A stretch of DNA of 64,000 nt from contig BTPG01000004.1 of NCBI GenBank assembly GCA_036245525.1, positions 228,165,376 through 228,229,375 of the forward strand. Direction: 5' to 3'. The translations under genes and the position numbers were made by a program. Each line of letters begins with the position of its first letter. The stretch's first letter is position 1. A model generated the notes under the pieces. It was not told the DNA's origin, searched no databases, and worked only from the letters and a program-made list of their open reading frames with translations. The DNA comes from Semisulcospira habei. Its lineage: Eukaryota; Mollusca; Gastropoda; Semisulcospiridae. Of this stretch, positions 44,045 to 53,559 are shown one piece after another.

Positions 44045-44329
44045 GTCAGTGTCGGTATTTTCTGAATAAGTACGCTTCTGTAGAAATCTTGAATATCTTG
44101 AGGTATTTGGTCCAAGTATGATAGGTATGCAGTGCTTTTCTAGTTCCACAAACACTTCACCACCTCGCCAGGCACTCCATAAGACAGGGCCCGGTAGCCC
44201 CGCCTGGCCGCAAACTGTGGCTTGTATAAATCCCTTCAGCAGCAGAGGTCAGTTCTCGCAACCGTTTGTTGAACTCTGATCATCCCATGGGGAAGGCCGG
44301 TGCCTTAGGCGGCGCTGGGCCTAGCGCTC

Positions 44330-44520
44330 TAAACATACTGATCACTGCTGTCACGGGGCACAGAGGGTGACGCAACATGACCGGTAACGCGATCACTAGT
44401 CACTGTTCTCTCCCACACCGGTACCGGCTGGATGTTCATTTGGTAACGGCAAAATCTGAGATAAGAGCGCAAGTGAGTCTGATATGTTCTCTTGGTGTTC
44501 AGTGTTGGCAAAAACACTGG
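44330..44520 (-). pseudogene. Ngaro recombinase N-terminal fragment
   Basis: Encodes TLNTKRTYQTHLRSYLRFCR, the core-binding helix pattern found at the start of Ngaro/DIRS tyrosine recombinases. The frame ends at 44329 and no catalytic Arg or Tyr block follows, so the recombinase was lost. Confidence 0.65.
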
Positions 44521-44599
44521 CACGATATCCTGCCACCTCCTGCAGTAGCTGGTGTCTGAGTCTAGACCCAGCACCTAGACAGCACAAAGGCAAGAGCTG

Positions 44600-44856
44600 A
44601 CTGTGACATATGATTCAGAAGGTAGGTGTCAGGCAGTCGGCCCCGGTGCCAATTCGTTAGCAAGTGTCCTAGCATGGGCAGCCGTCCTTCGTGCAGGCGG
44701 GAAATAGTATCGGCAAACACATTCACACTGCCAGCCACGTGCATCGCTGACACGCTGCAATTCATTCTCACACACTCCCATGCCATCTTCCTCAACAGAC
44801 TATTGACATAGCGGTCTTTTGAGCGCCCTTTGTTAATGATAGCCTTTGTCACCGTG
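44600..44856 (-). pseudogene. Ngaro RNase H, C-terminal part
   Basis: TKAIINKGRSKDRYVNSLLR, NCSVSAMHVAGSVNVFADTI and SRLHEG: the last part of an RT-linked RNase H with the terminal Asp of FADTISR. It is the continuation of 48823-49577 beyond the LINE-B insertion. Confidence 0.8.
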
Positions 44857-44908
44857 CTGTCCGTATGTCTTCTTCTTCTTCTTGGCTTTGACTTCGCGAA
44901 CGAAGATT

Positions 44909-47900
44909 TTATAGGAGTTGCCCACGACGTCTGCAGGCTTGTTCGTGGCTGCGGAGGCCAATCCGAGACAGGCAGGTTCGACCGCAGTGGCTGCAGGGGA
45001 AGGTCTGGCCAGGGTTCTGAGCTGCGGCATCTCTGTTTTTTCTCCTGAGCCGCTTGTCCTTAAGGCTAGCTCTGCGAGAGTCCTCAAAGGAGACAGCTGC
45101 CTTGTAAATGGTGGAGCGCCAGGTGTCACGGTCCGCAGCAAGCGAAGACCACTGGTGGTGGTCGATTTGGCAGGCACTAAGTGACTTCTTGAGACAGTCT
45201 TTGTATCTCTTCTTTGGTGCCCCTCTGTCACGGTATCCAGTAGCAAGCTCGCCGAACAGGGTGATCTTTGGTAGGCGATGATCCTCCATCCTGGAGACAT
45301 GCCCCGCCCAGCGGAGCTGTGTCCGCAGCAGCAAAGCCTCGATGCTCACAGTTTCAGCCTGTTCAAGGACCTCGACGTTGGTGACATAGTCACTCCAGTG
45401 AATGCCCAGGATGGTACGCAGGCAGCGCTGGTGGAAGCGTTCGAGGAGTCGTAGTTGGCTGCGGTAGAGGGCCCAGGACTCGGAACCATACAGCAGGGTG
45501 GTGAGGACCACAGCTCTGTACACGCTGATCTTGGTGCCTGTTTTCAGCTGTTGATTGTGCCACACCCGCTTGAAAAGTCGCCCGAAAGCACTGTTCGCTT
45601 TTGCCAGCCTGCTGTCAAGCTCCTTGTCCAGCTTGGCGTCCGACGTGATAATGCAGCCAAGGTAAGTAAACTGGTGCACTGACTTTAGTTCAGACTCGCC
45701 AATGGTGATGTGAGGAGGGCGATACACTGTCTTGGGTGCCGGCTGATGGAGGACCTCTGTCTTTTTCAGACTGACCTCGAGTCCAAAGAGCTGGGCAGCA
45801 TCTGCGAAGCAAGACGTGATGCGCTGCAGGGCTCTCTCTGTGTGTGCAACGAGGGCAGCATCATCAGCAAAAAGCAGCTCACGAATCAGTTGGTCTAGGG
45901 TTTTCGTGTGGGCCTGCAGTCGTCTGAGGTTGAACAGGCTGCCATCGAGACGATACCTGATGTACACTGCATCGTCATCATCGAGGTCCACTGTGGCCTG
46001 CTTCAACATCATGCTAAAAAAGATGGTGAAGAGGGTCGGTGCCAGCACGCAGCCCTGCTTTACGCCGTTGAGAATAGGGAATGGTTCTGAGAGGTCATTG
46101 TTGAGTCTGACCTGGCCTTGCTGGTCCTCGTGTAGCTGGACAATCATGTTGAGGAACTTTGGGGGACAGCCAAGTCGCTCCAGGATCTGCCACATGCCTT
46201 GCCTGCTCACAGTGTCGAACGCTTTTGTTAGGTCGACAAATGTTACGTACAGCCCTTTGTTCTGCTCGCGGCACTTCTCCTGTAGCTGTCTCAGCACAAA
46301 GACCATATCGGTGGTGCTCCTGTTTGCTCTGAAGCCACACTGGCCCTCTGGGAGTTGGTCTTCAGCGATGGCAGGTACCAGCCGATTCAGGAGCAGCCTT
46401 GCAAGGATTTTCCCAGCAATGGACAGCAGGGTAATTCCCCGATAGTTGGAACAGTCAGACTTCTCGCCTTTGTTCTTGTACAGGGTGATAACGACTGCAT
46501 CACGGAGATCTTTTGGTAGTGTTCCTTCCTCCCAGCAGCAGAGAAAGAGGTCATGGAGCTTGTTGTGCAGTGCTGTGCCTCCATGTTTCCAGATCTCTGG
46601 CGGTATTCCATCAATGCCTGCTGCTTTGCCACTCTTGAGCTGGTGGATGGCTGTGAGGGTCTCTTCAGCGGTGGGCGGTTCGTCCAATTCAACCTTTACT
46701 GGGAGGTGTGGGATTTGTAGGACAACTGCTTCTTGAACAGTTCGCTCAGCGCTGAAGAGGCTCTGAAAGTATTCCGACCAGCGGTTCAAGATGGAGGTAT
46801 TATCTGTGAGGAGTGCCTGGCCATTCGCGCTTCGCAGGGGACTTTGTACCAGGTGCCTGGGGCCATACACTGCTTTCAGTGCTTCGTAGAAGCCCCTGTA
46901 GTCACCATTGTCAGCACAAAGCTGGGTCCTCTGTGCAAGTCTGGTCCACCACTCATTCTGGAGATCTCTGAGCTTGCGCTGGAGACTGCTGCAGACGAGG
47001 CGGAAGGCAGACTTCTTCACAGGGCAGGAAGGCTGGGCTAGGTGGGCCTGATGGGCGGCTCTTTTTTTTGCTAGGTGTTCCTGGATCTCTACATCGTTTT
47101 CGTCAAACCAGTCTTTGTTCTTCTTTCTGGCGAAACCCAAGACTTCTGCAGAGGATTTTGCAATAGCAGTTTTCAGTTGTTCCCAAAGTGTTTCAGGGGA
47201 GGAGTCTACTGGGTCTGCTGTGTCTTTGAGCCTGCGCTGTAAATCTGTCTGAAAGGCAGCTTTCACATCGTCACGCTGAAGGCTGGCAACATCAAGCTTT
47301 TTCTTGGGGGGCCCCCATTTCTTGGGTTTTGGCTTGAAGTGGAGCCTGAGTTTGCAGCGGACAAGGCGGTGGTCAGTGTGGCACTCTGCGCTGGGCATCA
47401 CTCTGGTGAGGAGGACGTCACTGCGGTCCCTCTGACGCACTAGGACATAGTCGATAAGGTGCCAGTGCTTGGAGCGAGGATGCATCCAGGTGGTCTTTCG
47501 ACTGTCCTTTTGCTGAAAAGTAGTGTTGGTGATGACCAGTTGCTGCTCCGCACAGAACTCCAATAGTAGGCGGCCATTGTCATTGCAGTTCCCCACGCCA
47601 TGCTTGCCGAGGACTCCTTTCCAGGCTTCAGAGTCCTGGCCCACTCTGGCGTTGAAGTCGCCAAGGATGATGACTTTGTCGTCTGCAGGGGTACTCTGTA
47701 GGAGGCTGCGCAGGTCAGTGTAAAACTTGTCCTTTTCAGCAGGCTCTGCCAGGAGGGTTGGGGAGTACACACTGAGAAGGGTGACGTGCTGCTGGTGTCT
47801 CAGTGGGAGGCGTATGGACATGATGCGGTCTGAGTGGCCCGTTGGTAGGTTTTCCAGCGTAGTCGCAATGGATGTCTTGACCATGAAACCCACGCCTGAA

Positions 47901-48136
47901 AGCCGTCTTTCTGATGCAGGCCTGCCTGACCAGTAGAGGGTGTACCCAGCACCAAGTTCTTGGAGGCTGCCTTCGTCCGGAAGGCGTACTTCGCTGAGCG
48001 CGGCGATGTCGATGTTTAACCTCCGCAATTCATGGGCAATGAGGGCGGAGCGACGTTCAGGGCGTCCGCTGTCTGCTTTGTCGAGCATGGTTCGGACGTT
48101 CCAGCATGCTACGTTGAGTCCGGTCGTGGTCGTCAT
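44909..48136 (-). CDS. LINE-B endonuclease-reverse transcriptase, 1075 aa, intact
   Basis: Makes a nick and copies LINE RNA at the target. APE endonuclease about residues 1-250: CWNVRTM (Asn), ALSEVRLP (Glu), ILGDFNARVG (Asp/Asn) and CHTDHRLVRC (Asp-His). RT roughly 480-790: KSGKAAGIDGIPPEIW, CSNYRGITLLSIAGKIL, VDLTKAFDTVS, GVKQGCVLAPTLF, the catalytic LLFADDAALVAH, FTYLGCIITSD. C-terminal C2H2-like finger (FPCSHCGRTC, SHEQAC), probably nucleic-acid binding. No stop or frameshift. Clade: APE-type LINE near the RTE/CR1 side; not resolved here. Start at 48136 (MTTTTGLN) is just upstream of the endonuclease. Confidence 0.95.
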   Translation of the reverse strand: MTTTTGLNVACWNVRTMLDKADSGRPERRSALIAHELRRLNIDIAALSEVRLPDEGSLQELGAGYTLYWSGRPASERRLSGVGFMVKTSIATTLENLPTGHSDRIMSIRLPLRHQQHVTLLSVYSPTLLAEPAEKDKFYTDLRSLLQSTPADDKVIILGDFNARVGQDSEAWKGVLGKHGVGNCNDNGRLLLEFCAEQQLVITNTTFQQKDSRKTTWMHPRSKHWHLIDYVLVRQRDRSDVLLTRVMPSAECHTDHRLVRCKLRLHFKPKPKKWGPPKKKLDVASLQRDDVKAAFQTDLQRRLKDTADPVDSSPETLWEQLKTAIAKSSAEVLGFARKKNKDWFDENDVEIQEHLAKKRAAHQAHLAQPSCPVKKSAFRLVCSSLQRKLRDLQNEWWTRLAQRTQLCADNGDYRGFYEALKAVYGPRHLVQSPLRSANGQALLTDNTSILNRWSEYFQSLFSAERTVQEAVVLQIPHLPVKVELDEPPTAEETLTAIHQLKSGKAAGIDGIPPEIWKHGGTALHNKLHDLFLCCWEEGTLPKDLRDAVVITLYKNKGEKSDCSNYRGITLLSIAGKILARLLLNRLVPAIAEDQLPEGQCGFRANRSTTDMVFVLRQLQEKCREQNKGLYVTFVDLTKAFDTVSRQGMWQILERLGCPPKFLNMIVQLHEDQQGQVRLNNDLSEPFPILNGVKQGCVLAPTLFTIFFSMMLKQATVDLDDDDAVYIRYRLDGSLFNLRRLQAHTKTLDQLIRELLFADDAALVAHTERALQRITSCFADAAQLFGLEVSLKKTEVLHQPAPKTVYRPPHITIGESELKSVHQFTYLGCIITSDAKLDKELDSRLAKANSAFGRLFKRVWHNQQLKTGTKISVYRAVVLTTLLYGSESWALYRSQLRLLERFHQRCLRTILGIHWSDYVTNVEVLEQAETVSIEALLLRTQLRWAGHVSRMEDHRLPKITLFGELATGYRDRGAPKKRYKDCLKKSLSACQIDHHQWSSLAADRDTWRSTIYKAAVSFEDSRRASLKDKRLRRKNRDAAAQNPGQTFPCSHCGRTCLSRIGLRSHEQACRRRGQLL

Positions 48137-48811
48137 GAGAGTGGATCCGTTATTCTTTCTTGTTTTTTGACCGCAGGAGAAGATGCCCGTTGACCGCGGC
48201 TAGCCAACTGGGGTTGCGAGGGGACGAGCTTTGGTTAGGCCACCTTTTCTAGGCCCCTCTCCGTGTGGAGCAAGCAGTGCTGTCCCTAGAGAAGGCTGCT
48301 TGGTCGTTCAGGGTGTGCCGAGTGATGTTGTCATCCCCAGGTCAACATCAGGCGACCAATATCCTGAACCGCCTGCATGCAGGTTTGAGACTGCGGCTTC
48401 CAGTGACATCTTTCACCTGCCGTTTCGCCCCTCGCCCGTCGCTACAGGACTTGGAATGGTCAGTGTCATGGTGGTCCGTGGACGTTTCCTAAAGCCTGCG
48501 CGGTGGAGCTTTTTGGTGGAGTGCAGTGTGCGCAGTACTGGCCCCACCCTTTAAACCCTTGGTTCATCTGCCATGGCCTAGCAAGCTGGGACGATGGCAT
48601 CGAGGTCCTCGGGTCGTAGGTTTTATATCAGACTGTCCTTGTCCTAGTCTCTGGCTCAAAAGCCTTCCCCGGAGACACGGGGGCTTTGATGTCAGGGGTT
48701 TCCTCCCTTAGCCTTTCCGCAGCCAAGCGGCCAGGCCTGCAAGGCAGCAGGCGACTCGTGGAGGGCGGGGTCGTCTATGTCCCGTGCAGATGTGAACATC
48801 TGCCCACTGCC
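48137..48811 (-). promoter_or_regulatory. LINE-B 5' leader
   Basis: About 675 bp, GC-rich, without a coding frame, between the ORF start and the target duplication. By analogy with other LINEs it should hold the internal promoter; no specific motif was identified. Confidence 0.6.
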
Positions 48812-48822
48812 CTGTCCGTATG

Positions 48823-49577
48823 AATGACCACCTGTTTCCCTCGCCACGAGGGGACCCACCGGTTGACTGCCTGCACCACCGCGCACACCTCTTTATAATT
48901 AATATGCAAGTCCTTGGCTGCCGGCATGTCTGAAGAGAACAGTGTATAATTCCAATCTCCTTTCCAGAACGCGCCTGCCGCCAGGTTGCATGCATCAACA
49001 TGGACATGTTTCTTGCTTTGTGAGTCATAATACACAGTGCCATTAAAAACATGCATGTAAGATAGCCACCACCGTAAGTCTGCATGAAACTCCCGTGAGA
49101 GTCTCGCTTTATGCCTTTGCTGCTGAAGGGATTTAATCGTATCAAGAATCCGCCTGAGAAAAAATTTGCCTCCCTTGACGGCTTGACACGCCCAGTTAAG
49201 GGACCCTGCTAGTGACTGCAAGCTTTGCTTTGTCGCGCGTGTTTTGCCTTGAAACTGCTGCAAGCGTTTGTGAAGTTGCTGTAGCTTGTCGTCGCCCAAT
49301 GACAAGGTGCTTGTGCTGGTGCAGATTTGGATCCCGAGAAAAGTAATGGTTTGTGTAGGCCCCACCACCTTAGGCCAGCTAATATTGAACCCTAATCTAC
49401 GTAAAAGGGCAATGAGCGTCATCATCATTTGAGTGCATTCCTCTTTGGACTTAGCTGCTATGAAGAAATCGTAAATATACGCTACTATCCCTGTCATGCC
49501 GCGCCGTAACGTACATCTGCGAACTGCCTGCGAGAGTCTGTGAAAGTGCGAAGGGCCCACATTACTACCAAAGGGTA
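48823..49577 (-). pseudogene. Ngaro RT-RNase H, middle part with altered active site
   Basis: VGPSHFHRLSQAVRR, then AYIYDFFIAAKSKEE where the family pattern is YIDD: the first catalytic Asp is Tyr (codon in the ATCGTAAATATACGC region near 49470). It continues RRLGFNISWPKVVGPTQTIT, FLGIQI, and RNase H HVDACNLAAGAFWKGDW, INYKEVCAVVQAV and VVIHTD. RNase H resumes at 44856. Confidence 0.85.
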
Positions 49578-50096
49578 CTTACAAACCAGATAGGTGAGGC
49601 TAGCGCTGGCAGAATTGTACAACAAACCAAGGGGAATCACTCAGCGCTGGACAACAGTTAGATCCCCTGCCCCCTCCTATCAGGCACCCAATTGCCAGCC
49701 CACAGAGAAATACGCAGGTATAGAATAAGACGATCATTTGCATCTCTTATAAAGATGCATCAGGTCTCTTATATAACCCATGTCTTTCTCCGGAACTTAG
49801 GAAGTAGGCAGGGGAAACATACATACACAAACACGAAGGTGCATTACTATATGTGGTCGGGTAAATACCCTGAATTCGCACAGTAGATGCACAGAACATT
49901 ACACAACACTGTAACGATACAAATTTGCCTCCAGTTATACTGAGATACTCGCAAACCAGATAGGTGAGGCTAGCGCTGGCAGAATTGTACAACAAACCAA
50001 GGGGAATCACTCAGCGCTGGACAACAGTTAGATCCCCTGCAGGGGACAGGGGATCTAACTGTTGTCCAGCGCTGAGTGATTCCCCTTGGTTTGTTG
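49578..50096. mobile_element. 519-bp snap-back insertion with terminal direct and inverted repeats
   Basis: Lies in Ngaro RT between 12-bp duplications TACCAAAGGGTA (49566-49577 and 50097-50108). The ~90-bp block from ACAAACCAGATAGGTGAGG to GTTAGATCCCCTGC occurs at about 49581-49670 and again at about 49945-50040. Its last ~56 bp are then repeated in inverse orientation (50041-50096). A TATATAA lies near 49772. A related block is at 59710-59795. The direct-repeat plus inverted-end layout recalls Penelope-like elements, but no coding sequence supports that. Confidence 0.75.
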
Positions 50097-50173
50097 TACC
50101 AAAGGGTAGCCTACTATCGAAAAGGTATGTGGGCTTCTGCTCGCCCGTAAAAATCCATTTTAGGCCTGTGACT

Positions 50174-50245
50174 TGATAATTATCTGGATGGATACACACA
50201 GATCGGTATTGATAATTATCTGGATGGATGCACACAGATCGGTAT
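50174..50245. repeat. 36-bp tandem duplication in Ngaro RT
   Basis: Two units (50174-50209 and 50210-50245) differing at one base (GATACACAC versus GATGCACAC). Adds 12 residues directly after the first catalytic block of the RT. Confidence 0.93.
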
Positions 50246-50505
50246 GCCGCCTTAAGGTCAACTTTCGCGCACCAGTAGCCGGACTTGGCTAGTACGCACG
50301 CTTCCGCTAGAGTCTGGAATTTTACTGTCTCGGGTACTGAGTAATCGTTCATTGCATGTCCTACAGGCTTGCTGCCGTCGTGTATCAGGCGTATGCTATT
50401 GTCGTCTTTTGGGATCGCAGCCAAAGCGCTAATTACGGTTGGTTTTTGAGATGCTACAATATAATGACCTTTGTTTATCTGATCGATGAGCTCTTTTTCT
50501 ACCGC

Positions 50506-50898
50506 ACCCCCACCCGGGTCTGCCCTGGGGGACTTGGGTGGGGTTAGGTATTTTTTAGTTCCCAGGGTCACCCTGGTCAGCCCCACAGGGTGGGTTTTTC
50601 TCTCTATTCTGGGGCATGTGTTTCTGTCTACCCTTTGTCCATTCACCTGTATTTGCCTTTTCAAAACTCTCCCTACTGTCTGCACTGCCTGTAGCTCTTG
50701 ATATTGGATGTGTGTTGCTAAATGGTCTTAGCTTTATTTAGGCCCCATGTTGTAGGTTTATTTAACGTATTTGACCGGCTGGCGACATACATTCAATTTT
50801 CTGTTTAGTTTTTTTTTTTTTCACAAGCAGTGCAGGCACGTCCTGAGAAAGCCTTGTTGCTGGCGGGACGTTAAGCAATGTACAATCAATCAATCAAT
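50506..50898 (+). repeat. SINE-like retroposon S4, complete
   Basis: 393 bp from ACCCCCACCCGGGTCTG to AATCAATCAAT, bounded by a perfect 13-bp duplication CTTTTTCTACCGC (50493-50505 and 50899-50911) in Ngaro RT. This is the reference full-length copy and defines the plus orientation of the family. Confidence 0.94.
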
Positions 50899-51193
50899 CT
50901 TTTTCTACCGCTACTCTGTTTTTTAAGGCAGATGTGTGATTTTTCTGCTCTACTGGTCTAACAGTCTGATGTTTGTCCGTGATATAAAACCCATGTTCGA
51001 TACCTTCAAGGAGAAAGTTTTTGTCTTTATCAGAAGCTAATTCGTCTTGCCATACTAAAAGCTTTGAACTAATGGACGCTCCAGAACCTAACAGTTGACA
51101 GTTGTATGGACTTAGTGCAGGATAAGGGCTATGGTAAGAAGTGCTAGAATGGGTGGAGCCTACCTCGCCTTGTGCAACCTGCTGCGCTGTGTC

Positions 51194-52180
51194 CTAGGCT
51201 GTCCCGTGTTTGCCCCCTGCCGCTGCTGCAGGTGTGTCACGATGTTCCCGCGCCGGATGATCTCTCCCGCAGGTGGCACACACATGGTCCAGCTGGCAGC
51301 GTGCGCCGTAGGTGCAGTACCCTCTGTTGTACTGCAGGCATACTTCCCTGCCAGAGGGGCCGATGGGGCGTTGTGGGCGCGGTCCGGCCGTCCCTCCTCC
51401 TGTTTTGTGAGCAGGTGAGCCAGCGGGGACCGCAGATTGCGCAGTACGGTCGTGCAGCACCACCGTGGACAGGTGTGGGGCGTCCGTGCCCCACTGAAAT
51501 GCTTCGGCCGCTTGCCGCTGACGATACTCATCGTCGAACAGCAGGACACTTTGCCAGGTGTACCTGGCCGCCAGCTCCCCCACCATTGCCGAGTACTTGA
51601 GGTAGGCGTGCGGCGTGAAACCTGGTGTGGGTTTGTCCATAAGGGCCGCCATAATACGGCTGTTTGCCACTATCCAGTGTGCGGGGGAAACCTTGTCCAA
51701 CTTCGGTTTGCTGTTCACTTTTATAGTGACACCACCCCCAAGTGCCACTTCTTCCTGTGCCACTGCCGCTGACTGAGACAGAAAATCTACCATACGTAAC
51801 GGGGTCCCACTTTTTGCTACCGCAATATCCCCGCTACTGTTGCCACTGACGCGCAGGCTGTCGCGCAACAGTTTATCCAGTCCGGCACCGCTGTGGTGTG
51901 TACTGTATAGGGCGTCCTGCAAGGTCTGTGACGCTCTACTGCCGCTGTTGTCCGACACTCCTCCCAGTCCGCTGCACAGTGGGCCACCGCCGTTGTTCAC
52001 CTGGAATTTGGCCACCGCTGCACGGAGCACTGCTCTGTCCCCACATTTCAGCGAAAGAGCGTCAATGTCTTCAGCAGACATTAGCAGTAGTGCTTGCCTA
52101 GAGATGAATTTTTCCCTGATCAGGGCACTCTGCACCTCTTCGTCGAGGCCCCAGTCATGGAAAATATGGTCCATCTCACT
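51194..52180 (-). pseudogene. Ngaro gag, main part
   Basis: Reads EMDHIFHDWGLDEEVQSALI onward. It has a SAM-like helical start (SAEDIDALSLKCGDRAVLR), a Gly/Ser-rich region, a conserved core (VSPAHWIVANSRIMAALMDK, YTWQSVLLFDDEYRQRQA) and a C-terminal cysteine/histidine cluster (CLQYNRGYCTYGARCQLDHV, CATCGRDHPAREH) typical of DIRS/Ngaro gag nucleocapsids. The first ~13 codons are at 58384-58421, separated by DIRS B. The ORF is otherwise intact (about 326 codons). Confidence 0.85.
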
Positions 52181-52184
52181 ATTT

Positions 52185-53521
52185 GTTTCATCAAAAACAT
52201 TACCGATGACATGACCTATGGGAGTGTCTACTACTTACTCAATTCTAGCCTAAGAACTCGTTGTGTTAACACACAACCCGGGAGGCACTCGGGGAACCCC
52301 GAGGGGGCCAAGAGTTGTCTCCCGCTACTCCACATCCGGAACCGAGTACCCATAATTCCTCAGTCAGTCTACTTAGGCTCACGCTGTTCAGACGTGTGGC
52401 CTGTTGCTCTAGCCTACGGATTTGGGATTTCGACTGGTTCGCCGGTCTTCGACGGACTTGGTTCTTCTCTTGACTTCTTCTTCGTCGGGCCCCCCTGTGC
52501 CTTGTGGCTCTGGTGTCCCTTCTTCGTTGGCAGCTGCCCGCTTGGCTACCTGAACTGCCTGGGCTGCGCTGTGAGCTTCGCTGGGACTTCGCCGCGCGTG
52601 CCTTGGTTTGGATTTCTCCCCCCACTTCCCCGGTCCCGCTCCGGGAAAAGGTAAGGTAGTTGGGTTGGCCCTCGGCTGGTTCCCGGGCTGGGCACTGGTT
52701 GAGCAGGCACAAAGGCGGTATTCATTTGCGCTGTTGCTTTGCGCCATGATTCTTGACTTTTGCTTTGGCGGGCCTCGCGCACGTTCCCCTCTCCTTCCGT
52801 GTTGGGGTGGTATTATTATTGACAGGGTCAGATCTCCCTTTTCGCTGTGGTTAGCAGCGTTGGTTTTGGAAGTCCCGCGCTTTTAAACAGAAGGCATTTA
52901 CGCCTGAGGAAAGAAATGAGACGTTGTAGTCTGGAACGGTCATTCTTAAACGGCGCGGGTCCGCGCATGGTCAGCTTCGTTCCAAGATGGCGTCTAACGA
53001 TGCAGAGCTCCTCGTTCCTCGCGGTTGAAACCTTTACTGGAATGGGAATGGTGTGCAAGGTCGGTGTAAGCTAAGTCTAACCTTACTTCTGGCGCTTACC
53101 TACTCACTTATTCCTCACCTATTCTCTTGTACCTGGTGGGGTTCGGGGAATGTGTTATGTTCCAGCCATTCCTTGACGCATTACGTTGGTGGATATGGCG
53201 AGAGCCGACGCTTACTTCGGTACTAAGTCGGTCACGTAATGCCTGGTTTTGTTATGCATACTGCAGACCTGTTTACCATACATCGTGGCGTATTAGGTAC
53301 ACAATTCGACTGGTGAGTGAACATACATGGGCACTTTTAGGCTTGGGGATACACATGGGTGATGCAAAGTATTAGTCAGTTGAAGGGACGCTGACTGCAC
53401 CAAGATGACTTGTTGTTGCTGTCATAGAAGAAAATCATAAGCAGCAATAAATTCTCTTGCCACCACAGGGGCTACTCACATTCACTCACTTGCTCATTCC
53501 ACAAATTACAATGACAGGGCT

Positions 53522-53559
<38 letters not shown>

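Larger units (their letters stand above)
44868..48811 (-). mobile_element. LINE-B copy 1, full length and intact
   Basis: 3944 bp bounded by a perfect 11-bp duplication CTGTCCGTATG (44857-44867 and 48812-48822) inside Ngaro RNase H. It has a GC-rich 5' leader of about 675 bp, a single 1075-codon ORF and a short 3' end with GAA repeats (CTTCTTCTTCTTCTT on the plus strand). A complete ORF and an undecayed duplication mark it as one of the youngest insertions in the window. Confidence 0.93.
50109..51140 (-). pseudogene. Ngaro RT N-terminal part, interrupted by S4
   Basis: From SSKLLVWQDELASDKDKNFL and the HTSALKNRVAVEKE region (upstream of S4) to INKGHYIVASQKPT, ALAAIPKDDNSIRLIHDGSK, WCAKVDLKAAYRSVCIHPDN (first catalytic Asp in VDLKAAY) and LFDSRLPFG. 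A 36-bp in-frame tandem duplication (50174-50245) repeats YRSVCIHPDNYQ. The frame is otherwise open apart from the two insertions. Confidence 0.85.

Noticed and set aside
45816..46445. 209-codon plus-strand ORF opposite LINE-B
   Set aside because: Antisense shadow of the LINE-B reverse transcriptase; similar shadows occur opposite the other RT frames.
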